8,209 nucleotides of DNA from positions 1 through 8,209 of the forward strand of contig JAGOBT010000116.1 in NCBI GenBank assembly GCA_017999135.1, read 5' to 3'. The DNA is from Burkholderiaceae bacterium (lineage in GTDB: Bacteria > Pseudomonadota > Gammaproteobacteria > Burkholderiales > Burkholderiaceae_C). Shown here one piece after another: positions 1 to 8,209 of this stretch. The notes under the pieces are model-generated. The model did no database searches. It was not told the origin of the DNA and saw only the letters and a list, made by a program, of their open reading frames with translations. Position 1 is the first letter of the stretch, and the number at the start of each line of letters is the position of its first letter. A program made the translations under genes and the position numbers.

Positions 1-765
1 CGAGAAGCGGAAGCGCTGGCTCTGCTTGAGCACCTCTTCGCGGTTGGCCAGCAGGATGTCGCGCCACACCGCCGGGTCGCTGGCGGCGATGCGGGTGAAG
101 TCGCGGAATCCGGGGCCGGCCAGCGACAGGAAATCACGCCCGGCCGGCTGTCCGGCGATGGCCGAGAAGCAGGCAAATGCCAGCAGGTGCGGCAGGTGGC
201 TGACGGCGGCAAACGCGGCGTCGTGGTTTTCCGGCGTCATGCGCAGCACCTGGGCGCCGATGGCCGTCCACACGTCGGTGGCCTTCTGCAGCAGTTCGGG
301 CTGGGTCTGCGGCAGCGGTGTCAGGATCACCTGGCGGCCGTTGTAGAGCGTGGCGTCGGCATGCGCCACGCCCGATTGCTCACTGCCGGCGATCGGGTGG
401 GCCGGCACGAAGTGGGTGAGCTGGTTCTTGTCGCGCAGCACCCGGCGTGCGGTGTCGACCACGTCGCGCTTGGTCGAGCCCACGTCCATGATCAGCATGC
501 CGTCGCGGATGCCGGCGCGCATGGCGTTGAACGTGGCCTCGGTGGCCGACACCGGCACCGAGATCAGCACCACGTCGGACCCGGCCACCGCGCGCAGCGC
601 CGATTCAGCCGCCACGTCGATCACGCCCATGCGCTTGGCCAGTTCGGTGGTGGTGGGCGACTTGCTGTAGCCCACCACATGCTGCACCAGGCCGGCACGC
701 TTGAGCGCCAGGGCGAACGATCCGCCCATCAGGCCGCAGCCGATGACGCCGAGTTGCTGGAACAT
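1..765 (-). CDS. tyrA: Prephenate dehydrogenase (TyrA), C-terminus cut by window edge
   Basis: This enzyme oxidatively decarboxylates prephenate to 4-hydroxyphenylpyruvate with NAD(P)+, the committed step to tyrosine, in the cytoplasm. The ATG at 765-763 opens 255 codons that run off the window; the family is usually about 290-300 residues, so some 40 residues are missing. Visible features are an N-terminal Rossmann nucleotide-binding motif GCGLMGGS (residues 9-16), the strand VVLISVP (65-71), the motif HPIAGSEQSG (123-132) whose His is catalytic in the family, SHLPHLLAFA (189-198), and GPGFRDFTRIA (217-227), all typical of monofunctional bacterial TyrA. There is no fused chorismate mutase, which PheA supplies instead. 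The start lies 2 bases after the pheA stop and has no convincing Shine-Dalgarno, so translation is probably coupled to pheA. The cofactor preference cannot be read safely from the sequence. Confidence 0.95.
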   Translation of the reverse strand, partial: MFQQLGVIGCGLMGGSFALALKRAGLVQHVVGYSKSPTTTELAKRMGVIDVAAESALRAVAGSDVVLISVPVSATEATFNAMRAGIRDGMLIMDVGSTKRDVVDTARRVLRDKNQLTHFVPAHPIAGSEQSGVAHADATLYNGRQVILTPLPQTQPELLQKATDVWTAIGAQVLRMTPENHDAAFAAVSHLPHLLAFACFSAIAGQPAGRDFLSLAGPGFRDFTRIAASDPAVWRDILLANREEVLKQSQRFRFS

Positions 766-767
766 GG

Positions 768-1895
768 TCAGTGCACGTCGATGGGATAGGTGCCCAGCAC
801 CTTGAAGAAGGCGCAGGCCTCGCGCAGCGCGCGCAGGGCCGTGCCCACGTGCGGCTCGTCGGGGTGGCCCTCGATGTCGATGTAGAAGTAGTACTCCCAC
901 TGGCCCGACCGCGCCGGGCGCGACTCGAACCGGGTCATCGACACGCCATGCTCCTTCAGCGGCACCAGCAGGTCGTGCACCGCGCCGGGCTTGTTGTCGA
1001 CGCTGACGATCAGGCTGGTGCAGTCGTGCCCCGATGGCTTGGGCGCGGGGTGGCGGTCGGGGTGGGTGACGATGGCAAAGCGGGTGCGGTTGTGGGCGTC
1101 GTCCTGGATGGCCGGTGCCAGCGTGTGCAGGCCGAACTCGGCCGCGGCGCGCACGCTGGCGATGGCGGCCACGCCGGCATCCAGCCCTGCCAGACGGGCG
1201 CCTTCGGCGTTGCTGGACACCGGCCGGCGCTCCACGTCGGGCAGGTGGTGGCTCAGCCAGCCATGGCACTGGGCCAGCGCCTGGGGGTGGGCGCATACCG
1301 CCGTGATGCCAGCCAGGCTGTTGGTCTTGCGCAGCAGGTTGTGGCGCACGATCAGGCTGGTCTCGCCGATGATGAACAGCGGCGTGGTCAGGAACAGGTC
1401 CAGCGAGCGGGCCACCACGCCTTCGGTGCTGTTCTCCACCGGCACCACGCCGAAGTCGGCCGCGCCGGCGGTGGTGGTGCGGAACACCTCGTCGAAGCTG
1501 GCGCAGGGCACCCGGGCGATCGAACTGCCGAAGTAGCCCAGCGCAGCCTCTTCGCTGAAGGTGCCGGCCGGGCCCAGGTAGGCCACGCGCGTGGGCGCCT
1601 CCAGCGCGCGGCTGGCCGACATGATCTCGCGCCAGATCGGCGCCACGCTGTCGTTCTTCAGCGGCCCGGTGTTGATGGCCTTCAGACCGTCGATCACCTG
1701 CGCTTCGCGCTCGGGGCGGAACACTGGCGAGCCTTCGTGCTTCTTCAGTTCGCCCACTTCCACCACCACCTGCATGCGGAGGTTCAGCAAGGCCAGCAAT
1801 TCGCGGTCGAGCGTGTCGATGCGCTGGCGCAGCGCCAGCAGGGCGGGGTTGGTGGTGCTGTCTTGCGGCAATTTGGAATCGGACGAATCAGCCAT
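768..1895 (-). CDS. pheA: Bifunctional chorismate mutase / prephenate dehydratase (P-protein)
   Basis: The enzyme converts chorismate to prephenate and then to phenylpyruvate, the precursor of phenylalanine. With the ATG at 1895 it is 375 residues, the usual P-protein length. Residues ~16-98 are an AroQ-type helical chorismate mutase (LRQRIDTLD at 22-30, RPERE at 60-64). Residues ~103-275 are prephenate dehydratase, with [13 protein letters not shown] (106-118), [10 protein letters not shown] (151-160) and the catalytic TRF motif (271-273). Residues ~292-370 are an ACT domain with KPGAVHDLL (302-310) and ESRP (324-327), the sites known to bind Phe for feedback inhibition, so allosteric control by Phe is expected. 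An in-frame TTG at 1907 would add four residues, but a purine-rich AAGGA abuts it with no proper spacing, so ATG was preferred. The gene overlaps serC by 8 bases (1888-1895). No leader peptide or attenuator is visible. Confidence 0.95.
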   Translation of the reverse strand: MADSSDSKLPQDSTTNPALLALRQRIDTLDRELLALLNLRMQVVVEVGELKKHEGSPVFRPEREAQVIDGLKAINTGPLKNDSVAPIWREIMSASRALEAPTRVAYLGPAGTFSEEAALGYFGSSIARVPCASFDEVFRTTTAGAADFGVVPVENSTEGVVARSLDLFLTTPLFIIGETSLIVRHNLLRKTNSLAGITAVCAHPQALAQCHGWLSHHLPDVERRPVSSNAEGARLAGLDAGVAAIASVRAAAEFGLHTLAPAIQDDAHNRTRFAIVTHPDRHPAPKPSGHDCTSLIVSVDNKPGAVHDLLVPLKEHGVSMTRFESRPARSGQWEYYFYIDIEGHPDEPHVGTALRALREACAFFKVLGTYPIDVH

Positions 1896-2976
1896 GGCGC
1901 TGGGCAAAGTCCTTCAGATAGGCCACCAGGGCCTGCACGCCTTCCAGGGGCATGGCGTTGTAGATCGAGGCGCGCATGCCGCCCACGCTCTTGTGGCCCT
2001 TCAGCTGCAGCAGGCCGCGTTCCTTGGCGCCGGCCAGGAAGGCATCGTTCAGGCGCTCGTCGTTCAGGAAGAAGGGCACGTTCATGCGCGAGCGGCCAAC
2101 GGGTGCCACGCGGTTGCGGTAGAAGCCCGAGCCATCGAGGTAGCCGTACAGCAGCTCGGCCTTGGCGATGTTGCGGGCCTCCATCGCCGCCACGCCACCC
2201 TGGGCCTTGATCCACTGGAACACCAGGCCGGCGATGTAGATGGCATAGGTGGGCGGGGTGTTGAACATCGAGCCGTTGTCGGCCACGGTCTTGTAGTCGA
2301 AGGCGCTGGGGCACACCGGCAGGGCATGGCCCAGCAGGTCGTCGCGCACGATCACCAGCGTCAGCCCGGCCGGGCCGATGTTCTTTTGCGCACCGGCAAA
2401 GGCCAGGCCCACACGCTGCCAGTCGATCGGCCGCGACAGGATGTGGCTGGAGCAGTCGATCACCAGCGGCGCATCGCAACCCAGCTCAGCCAGGTCGGGC
2501 AGCTGGTGGTACTCCACCCCGTGGATGGTCTCGTTGCTGCACAGGTGCACGTAGCTGGCGCCCCGGCGCAGTTGCCAGCCAGCCGGATCGGGCAGGCTGG
2601 TGTGGCCATCGGCGGCGTTGCTGGCGGCCACCGCCACGTCGGCATAACGGCGCGCCTCGGTGGCCGATTTCTGCGACCAGGCGCCGCTGACCACCACGTC
2701 CACCATGCCGCCGCGCGACAGGTTCAGCGGCACGATGGCGTTTTCGCCCAGCCCGCCGCCCTGCATGAACAGGATGCGGAAGTGCGCCGGCACAGCCAGC
2801 AGTTCGCGCAGGTCGGCCTCGGCTTGCTCGTAGATGCTGATGAACTCGCGGCCGCGGTGGCTCATCTCCATCACGCCCATGCCGCTGTCGTGCCAGTCCA
2901 GCATCTCGGCGGCGGCCTGGGCCAGCACCGGCTCGGGCAGCGCCGCCGGCCCGGCTGAAAAGTTGTAGGGGCGCAT
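1888..2976 (-). CDS. serC: Phosphoserine aminotransferase (SerC)
   Basis: This PLP-dependent class V aminotransferase converts 3-phosphohydroxypyruvate and glutamate to phosphoserine in serine synthesis; the same enzyme acts in the DXP-dependent PLP pathway. It has 362 residues, the normal family length. The N-terminus [10 protein letters not shown] (5-14) is diagnostic. FMQGGG (70-75) belongs to the cofactor phosphate pocket. The Schiff-base lysine is K198 within [11 protein letters not shown] (194-204), the same number as in the E. coli enzyme. The C-terminal signature [17 protein letters not shown] (327-343) is also present. The ATG at 2976 is preceded by a perfect AGGAGG at good distance. 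The gene lies 24 bases after the DUF2059 gene and overlaps pheA. The strong ribosome site suggests SerC is translated independently within the operon. Confidence 0.97.
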   Translation of the reverse strand: MRPYNFSAGPAALPEPVLAQAAAEMLDWHDSGMGVMEMSHRGREFISIYEQAEADLRELLAVPAHFRILFMQGGGLGENAIVPLNLSRGGMVDVVVSGAWSQKSATEARRYADVAVAASNAADGHTSLPDPAGWQLRRGASYVHLCSNETIHGVEYHQLPDLAELGCDAPLVIDCSSHILSRPIDWQRVGLAFAGAQKNIGPAGLTLVIVRDDLLGHALPVCPSAFDYKTVADNGSMFNTPPTYAIYIAGLVFQWIKAQGGVAAMEARNIAKAELLYGYLDGSGFYRNRVAPVGRSRMNVPFFLNDERLNDAFLAGAKERGLLQLKGHKSVGGMRASIYNAMPLEGVQALVAYLKDFAQRHG

Positions 2977-2983
2977 GCCCGGG

Positions 2984-2989
2984 CCTCCT
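2984..2989 (-). promoter_or_regulatory. Strong Shine-Dalgarno of serC
   Basis: On the minus strand this reads AGGAGG, 7 bases ahead of the serC ATG. It is the only consensus ribosome-binding site in the left-pointing gene run; the starts of gyrA, the DUF2059 gene, pheA and tyrA have none. It sits in the 24-base gap after the DUF2059 gene and fixes the serC start. Confidence 0.85.
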
Positions 2990-3000
2990 GGCGGCTCTGT

Positions 3001-3611
3001 CTACTTCTTGGCGGGGGCTGACGCGCGCGGGGCGGCCGGCTTGGCGGCGCCCGAAGCAGCACCCGCGGGCTCGCCGATGGCGGCGCGCAGCTTGCTGCCC
3101 ATCACGCCTTCCAGCGCCTTCAGCTTGGGCTCGACCTGCGGGCGCGTCTCGGCCACCAGCTTCTGGCCCAGCGCCTGCTGCAATTCGGCCGTCACCTGCT
3201 GGTACTTCTTGCTCACCGGTGATTCCAGCCAGCCGATCAGCACCTTCAGTTCGTCTTCGCTGAACTTCTCTTCCAGCGCCGTACCGATGGTGCCCGGTGC
3301 GTTCTTCACCGCGGCAGCGCGCAGCACCGGGGCGATGTCGTCGTAGAACTTGCGCACTTCGGCCTGCAGCTCGGCACCCAGTGCCTCACGCTTCTCGGGC
3401 GCCACGCGCGACATCGCCTGCCCGGCCACCTGCAGCACCTGGGTGGCCGTCTGGTTGGCCAGCGCATTGCCGATGCCTTCGATGCCGGGCTGCTGCAAGG
3501 TCAGCACCTTCTGCACCAGGTCCTTCTTGGCGGGCGATGCAGTGCCCTGGGCCATGGCGGTGGCCACCGTGGTGGAAAGAATGGCGGCACAGGCCAGCCG
3601 GGCAATCAGCT

Positions 3612-3615
<4 letters not shown>
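3001..3615 (-). CDS. Exported DUF2059-family protein of unknown function
   Basis: This is a 204-residue protein of unknown role. Residues 1-22 form a Sec signal peptide: a basic start (MKLIARL), a hydrophobic core and an AMA|QG cleavage site, so a periplasmic location is expected. The body is largely helical and charged. The stretch around residues 85-145, with [18 protein letters not shown] (113-130) followed by [10 protein letters not shown] (131-140), matches my recollection of the DUF2059 domain (a repeated 'fs.eEl..l..Fy.Sp.G.k' pattern). The tail, 182-204, is Ala/Pro/Lys-rich and probably disordered. There is no lipobox cysteine or membrane helix beyond the signal. The ATG overlaps the gyrA stop as ATGA (3612-3615) with no clear Shine-Dalgarno, which suggests translation by termination-reinitiation from gyrA. 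The family assignment is from memory of the motif; the function is not known. Confidence 0.85.
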
Positions 3616-6302
<2,687 letters not shown>

Positions 6303-6344
6303 GCAGATGCGGCGGGGCGGCGCCGTGGGGCAACGGAGTGCCGG

Positions 6345-6360
6345 CGCAGACCCTTCTGCG
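6345..6360 (-). promoter_or_regulatory. Hairpin in the gyrA 5' leader
   Basis: On the minus strand a perfect 6-bp stem CGCAGA/TCTGCG encloses the four-base loop AGGG. If the -10 box at 6373-6378 is real, transcription would begin near 6366 and this stem would sit almost at the 5' end of the gyrA mRNA, about 43 bases before the start codon. Such 5' stems often stabilise mRNA. A regulatory role is inference only. Confidence 0.35.
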
Positions 6361-6372
6361 TGGCAACCGGCC

Positions 6373-6378
6373 ATTCTA
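6373..6378 (-). promoter_or_regulatory. Candidate -10 box of the gyrA promoter
   Basis: The minus strand reads TAGAAT, 5 of 6 matches to TATAAT, about 70 bases upstream of the gyrA ATG. The predicted start of transcription is near 6366. At the expected distance upstream (6396-6402) there is only a poor -35 (GGCTGC/TGGCTG), as is common in GC-rich betaproteobacteria. It is the best sigma-70-like element I see on this strand of the divergent region. Confidence 0.4.
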
Positions 6379-6464
6379 TGCGGCGGCCAGGTGTCGCAGC
6401 CATGCAACAACCAGCGCGCCGCAACGCATCTGGCGGCTGAAAATCAGGACGGCAGAAGGCCCTA

Positions 6465-6473
6465 TGGCACAAT
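6465..6473 (+). promoter_or_regulatory. Candidate extended -10 of the ompA promoter
   Basis: The sequence TGG-CACAAT has the TGn extension followed by a hexamer matching TATAAT at 4 of 6 positions, including the conserved second A and last T. No good -35 is visible 16-18 bases upstream (around 6445-6451). It would start RNA near 6480 and give a leader of about 100 bases before the ompA ATG. The assignment is tentative; TTGCCA at 6494 looks like a -35 but has no -10 at the right distance. Confidence 0.35.
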
Positions 6474-6484
6474 GATTCATCGGT

Positions 6485-6524
6485 GGCAAACGCTTGCCAA
6501 ACCGGGTGTTTGCCGGCTTTTCTT
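6485..6524 (+). promoter_or_regulatory. Mutually exclusive stems in the ompA leader
   Basis: Three stems compete here. Stem A pairs GGCAA (6485-6489) with TTGCC (6494-6498). Stem B pairs CAAAC (6498-6502) with GTTTG (6508-6512), or, using a three-base bulge, GCCAAAC (6496-6502) with GTTT (6508-6511) plus GGC (6515-6517), and is followed by TTTTCTT (6518-6524). Stem C pairs GGCAAAC (6485-6491) with GTTTGCC (6508-6514). A late T-rich stretch after B or C resembles an attenuator, but the U-tract is interrupted. It may only be a stabilising leader structure for an abundant mRNA. Confidence 0.4.
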
Positions 6525-6567
6525 GCTTCCGATTTGGACATTACGCAGGCATCTGCGGCTTTCCTCG

Positions 6568-6574
6568 AGAGGAG
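6568..6574 (+). promoter_or_regulatory. Shine-Dalgarno of ompA
   Basis: AGAGGAG ends 4 bases ahead of the ATG at 6579 and selects that start over an in-frame GTG at 6483. The close, purine-rich site fits a strongly translated outer-membrane protein. Confidence 0.8.
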
Positions 6575-6578
6575 AATC

Positions 6579-7262
6579 ATGAAGAAACTCAACAAGGTGG
6601 CGGTGCTTTTCGCGTCGGCCGCCATCGCCGCGCCCTTTGCGGCCTTTGCCCAATCGAACGGTGCCGACAACTGGCGCAGCACCGATGGCACCGTCTGGAA
6701 GAACGGGACCAACGAGCTGTGCTGGCGTGATGCCAACTGGACGCCCGCCACGGCCAACCAGGCTTGTGACGGCGCCCTGAAGCCGGCCGCTGCGCCTGCA
6801 CCCGCCCCGGCACCGGCCCCGCGTGTCGCTCCGCCGCCCCCGCCGCCGGCCGCCGCCCCGGCGCCCGCGCCGCGCCCGGCGCCTGCAGCTCCGAAGCCGG
6901 TCAGTGAGAAGGTCACCTTCGCCGCCGACGCCTTCTTCGACTTCGACAAGTCGGTGCTGAAGCCTGAAGCCAAGGCCAAGCTGGATGACCTGGTCGGTAA
7001 GACCTCGGCCATCGCGCTGGAAGTCATCATCGCCGTGGGTCACACCGACTCCGCCGGTACCGATGCCTACAACCAGAAGCTGTCGGTGGCGCGCTCTGAA
7101 GCTGTCAAGGCCTATCTGGTGGGCAAGGGCGTCGAGAAGAACCGCGTCTACACCGAAGGCAAGGGCGAGAAGCAGCCTGTGGCCGACAACAAGACCGCCG
7201 AAGGCCGCGCCAAGAACCGCCGCGTCGAAATCGAAGTGGTGGGCACCCGCGCCAAGAAGTGA
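6579..7262 (+). CDS. ompA: OmpA/RmpM-family peptidoglycan-binding outer-membrane protein
   Basis: The 227-residue precursor ties the outer membrane to peptidoglycan. Residues 1-24 are a Sec signal peptide (MKKLNK, hydrophobic core, AFA|QS). Residues ~30-67 form a short module with two cysteines, C48 and C63, in [14 protein letters not shown] and ACDGAL; this resembles the N-terminus of neisserial RmpM and of betaproteobacterial OmpA proteins, and a disulfide is likely. Residues 68-107 are a Pro/Ala linker. Residues ~112-222 are an OmpA-C domain with [11 protein letters not shown] (119-129), GHTDSAG (154-160) and LSVARSEAV (168-176); D157 and R172 are the expected diaminopimelate contacts. The eight-stranded barrel of enterobacterial OmpA is absent, so the protein is probably periplasmic and associates with porins, as RmpM does. 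The symbol is the one usually given in this group. A good terminator follows. Confidence 0.93.
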   Translation: MKKLNKVAVLFASAAIAAPFAAFAQSNGADNWRSTDGTVWKNGTNELCWRDANWTPATANQACDGALKPAAAPAPAPAPAPRVAPPPPPPAAAPAPAPRPAPAAPKPVSEKVTFAADAFFDFDKSVLKPEAKAKLDDLVGKTSAIALEVIIAVGHTDSAGTDAYNQKLSVARSEAVKAYLVGKGVEKNRVYTEGKGEKQPVADNKTAEGRAKNRRVEIEVVGTRAKK

Positions 7263-7263
7263 T

Positions 7264-7284
7264 CGCAGGCCTTCGGGCCTTGCG
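7264..7284 (+). terminator. UUCG-loop hairpin directly after ompA
   Basis: An eight-pair stem, CGCAGGCC with GGCCTTGCG and one bulged T (7281), closes a C(TTCG)G tetraloop, one of the most stable RNA loops. It begins 2 bases after the ompA stop. No T-run follows, so by itself it is a weak terminator; it may protect the 3' end of the ompA mRNA from exonucleases. Confidence 0.5.
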
Positions 7285-7292
7285 TTCCAGCA

Positions 7293-7313
7293 GCAGCCCA
7301 ACCGGTTGGCTGC
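7293..7313 (+). repeat. Second hairpin in the ompA 3' region
   Basis: The core CAACCGGTTG (7299-7308) is a perfect 10-base palindrome. With one bulged C (7297), the pairing extends outward to GCAG/CTGC (7293-7296 with 7310-7313), giving a stem of eight pairs around a CCGG loop. There is no T-run. It lies between the UUCG hairpin and the terminator, so the three form a tandem set. Confidence 0.45.
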
Positions 7314-7322
7314 CCTGTTCAG

Positions 7323-7349
7323 ACCCCGCCTCGGCGGGGTTTGTCGTTT
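7323..7349 (+). terminator. Rho-independent terminator of ompA
   Basis: The stem ACCCCGC (7323-7329) pairs perfectly with GCGGGGT (7334-7340) around the loop CTCG and is followed by TTTGTCGTTT. This is the usual GC-rich terminator form of the group. It would insulate ubiG from strong ompA transcription. On the minus strand the stem is not followed by a T-run, so it is one-directional. Confidence 0.8.
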
Positions 7350-7359
7350 CTGGCACCTG

Positions 7360-7371
7360 GCATGATCATGC
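7360..7371. promoter_or_regulatory. 12-base perfect palindrome upstream of ubiG
   Basis: GCATGATCATGC is its own reverse complement. Its centre lies about 37 bases upstream of the ubiG ATG, where the -35 region would fall if transcription starts at the ATG. It could be a small operator or a chance palindrome; no T-run follows to make it a terminator. Confidence 0.25.
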
Positions 7372-7390
7372 TGGGGTCAGGCCCAGCCGT

Positions 7391-7396
7391 TACGAT
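7391..7396 (+). promoter_or_regulatory. Candidate -10 box of ubiG, implying a leaderless mRNA
   Basis: TACGAT matches TATAAT at 4 of 6 positions and ends 6 bases before the ATG at 7403. Transcription would then start at or near the A of the ATG. The bases before the ATG contain no Shine-Dalgarno, which agrees with a leaderless message. No clear -35 is seen around 7368-7374. Confidence 0.35.
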
Positions 7397-7402
7397 ACCG
7401 TC

Positions 7403-8107
7403 ATGACCTTGAATGCCGACCCGCAAGAGCTTGCCAAGTTTGGTGACTTGGCGCACCAATGGTGGGACACCGAAGGTGACTTCCGGCCGTTGCACCAGAT
7501 CAACCCGTTGCGGCTGGATTGGATCGACCAGCAGTCGCGCCTGGCGGGCAAACGGGTTCTGGACGTGGGCTGCGGCGGCGGCATCCTGTCCGAGTCGATG
7601 GCGCAGCGCGGGGCCGATGTGCTGGGCATTGACCTGTCGACGAAACCGCTGCGCGTGGCGCAGTTGCACGCGCTGGAGAGCGGCATCGCCGGTTTGCGTT
7701 ACCGCGAGGTGGCCGTCGAAGCGCTGGCGGACGAGCAGCCCGCCAGCTTCGATGTCGTCACCTGCATGGAAATGCTGGAACACGTGCCGCAGCCGGCGTC
7801 GGTGGTACAGGCCTGCGCACGTCTTGCCAAGCCGGGCGGCTGGGTGTTCTTCTCCACCATCCACCGCAATGCCAAGGCCTGGCTGCACGCGGTGGTCGGT
7901 GCTGAACATCTGCTCAAGCTGTTGCCCAAGGGCACCCACGAATACCAGCGCTTCATCCGCCCGAACGAACTGACGCGCTGGGCCCGTGACGCAGGCCTGG
8001 CCGCGGGCGCGTTCAAGGGCCTGGGCTACAACCCGCTGACCCAGCGCTACAGCCTGACTGACGATGTGTCGGTGAACTACATGGTGTCTTGCCGGGTGCC
8101 GGCGTGA
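7403..8107 (+). CDS. ubiG: Ubiquinone biosynthesis O-methyltransferase (UbiG)
   Basis: UbiG performs both SAM-dependent O-methylations of the ubiquinone ring (polyprenyl-hydroxyphenol and demethylubiquinol) at the inner face of the cytoplasmic membrane. The 234-residue length is normal. Class I methyltransferase motifs are visible: motif [14 protein letters not shown] (52-64), the acidic end of strand 2 in VLGIDLS (73-79), [13 protein letters not shown] (116-128) and [13 protein letters not shown] (141-153). Family-specific parts include the N-terminal [19 protein letters not shown] (13-31), the insert [12 protein letters not shown] (179-190), and the C-terminal GYNPLT with DDVSVNYM (220-227). 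A frame opening at 7259 would add 48 residues running through the terminator, so it was rejected. No Shine-Dalgarno precedes the ATG. The stop overlaps the next gene by 4 bases, indicating an operon. Confidence 0.95.
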   Translation: MTLNADPQELAKFGDLAHQWWDTEGDFRPLHQINPLRLDWIDQQSRLAGKRVLDVGCGGGILSESMAQRGADVLGIDLSTKPLRVAQLHALESGIAGLRYREVAVEALADEQPASFDVVTCMEMLEHVPQPASVVQACARLAKPGGWVFFSTIHRNAKAWLHAVVGAEHLLKLLPKGTHEYQRFIRPNELTRWARDAGLAAGAFKGLGYNPLTQRYSLTDDVSVNYMVSCRVPA

Positions 8108-8209
8108 CACCGAAGCCGGTGCTGCTGTTCGATCTGGACGGAACGCTGATCGACAGCGCGCCCGATCTGGCCGGTGCTGCCAACGATCTGCGCGCCGCCC
8201 ACGGCTTGC
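8104..8209 (+). CDS. gph: HAD-family phosphatase, phosphoglycolate phosphatase-like (N-terminus only)
   Basis: Only the first 35 codons are present. The GTG at 8104 overlaps the ubiG stop as GTGA, so coupling to ubiG is likely. The HAD motif I reads [17 protein letters not shown] (residues 7-23); in it D10 is the nucleophile and D12 the acid/base. DSAPDL after motif I is typical of Gph-type phosphoglycolate phosphatases, which clear 2-phosphoglycolate. In pseudomonads the gene next to ubiG encodes MupP, a MurNAc-6-phosphate phosphatase of peptidoglycan recycling that was earlier annotated as gph; that remains possible here. The substrate-deciding cap domain lies beyond the window, so the symbol is provisional. 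Confidence 0.75.
   Translation, partial: MTPKPVLLFDLDGTLIDSAPDLAGAANDLRAAHGL

Noticed and set aside
26..789. Plus-strand frames of 106-200 codons opposite tyrA
   Set aside because: The minus strand here encodes TyrA with all family motifs, so these frames are shadows.
771..2958. Long plus-strand frames opposite pheA and serC (771-2210 and 1591-2958)
   Set aside because: Same antisense shadow effect; the composition is unlike protein and the opposite strand encodes clear enzymes.
6303..6410. Upstream ATG extension of gyrA by 36 residues
   Set aside because: The extra residues do not resemble GyrA, the conserved start [17 protein letters not shown] begins at 6302, and the candidate -10 box lies inside the extension.
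6494..6522. TTGCCA at 6494-6499 as a -35 box for ompA
   Set aside because: It matches 5 of 6 bases of TTGACA, but nothing resembling a -10 lies 16-18 bases downstream; the bases form part of the leader stems instead.
6483..6578. Upstream GTG extension of ompA by 32 residues
   Set aside because: It would put residues before a perfect signal peptide and ignore the Shine-Dalgarno at 6568-6574.
6784..6900. GC-rich Pro/Ala-coding tract in ompA considered as a DNA tandem repeat or phase-variable locus
   Set aside because: The codons for Pro and Ala vary and there is no regular repeat unit, so it reads as a normal linker and not a slippage repeat.
7259..7402. Upstream extension of ubiG by 48 residues
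   Set aside because: The frame runs through three hairpins and the terminator of ompA, and the added residues do not resemble UbiG.

Overview
The window is a GC-rich stretch of a bacterial chromosome carrying only housekeeping genes. The lineage is most likely Burkholderiales (Betaproteobacteria), near the Comamonadaceae or the Rubrivivax/Leptothrix group. The clues are the gene order around gyrA, the RmpM/OmpA-type protein with its short N-terminal Cys-pair module and Pro-Ala linker, the bifunctional AroQ-type PheA, and the wording of the GyrA and UbiG proteins. This placement is inferred from protein character, not from a search.

Positions 1-6302 hold a left-pointing run of five tightly packed genes: gyrA (DNA gyrase subunit A), a small exported DUF2059 protein, serC (phosphoserine aminotransferase), pheA (chorismate mutase/prephenate dehydratase) and tyrA (prephenate dehydrogenase, cut by the window edge). 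Junctions are a 4-base overlap, a 24-base gap, an 8-base overlap and a 2-base gap. No terminator is visible between them, so they probably form one operon with translational coupling. Functionally it joins DNA topology control to serine/PLP biosynthesis and to both branches leading from chorismate and prephenate to Phe and Tyr. In related genomes this block usually continues into aroA, cmk and rpsA.

Positions 6303-6578 are a divergent intergenic region of 276 bases. It has a candidate gyrA -10 box on the minus strand, a candidate extended -10 for ompA on the plus strand, a hairpin in the gyrA leader and a set of mutually exclusive stems in the ompA leader.

Positions 6579-8209 point right. 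First comes an outer-membrane, peptidoglycan-binding OmpA/RmpM-type protein. It is followed by three hairpins, the last a good intrinsic terminator. Then come ubiG (ubiquinone O-methyltransferase), apparently with a -10 box so close to its ATG that the mRNA may be leaderless, and the start of a HAD phosphatase gene (gph/mupP type) overlapping ubiG by 4 bases.

I found no mobile element, CRISPR array, tRNA, rRNA or unfamiliar multi-gene system. The points worth a second look are small: the DUF2059 gene coupled to gyrA, the leader structures, the ubiG start region, and the absence of hisC between pheA and tyrA. Very long antisense frames, up to about 1,050 codons opposite gyrA, are judged to be coding shadows.
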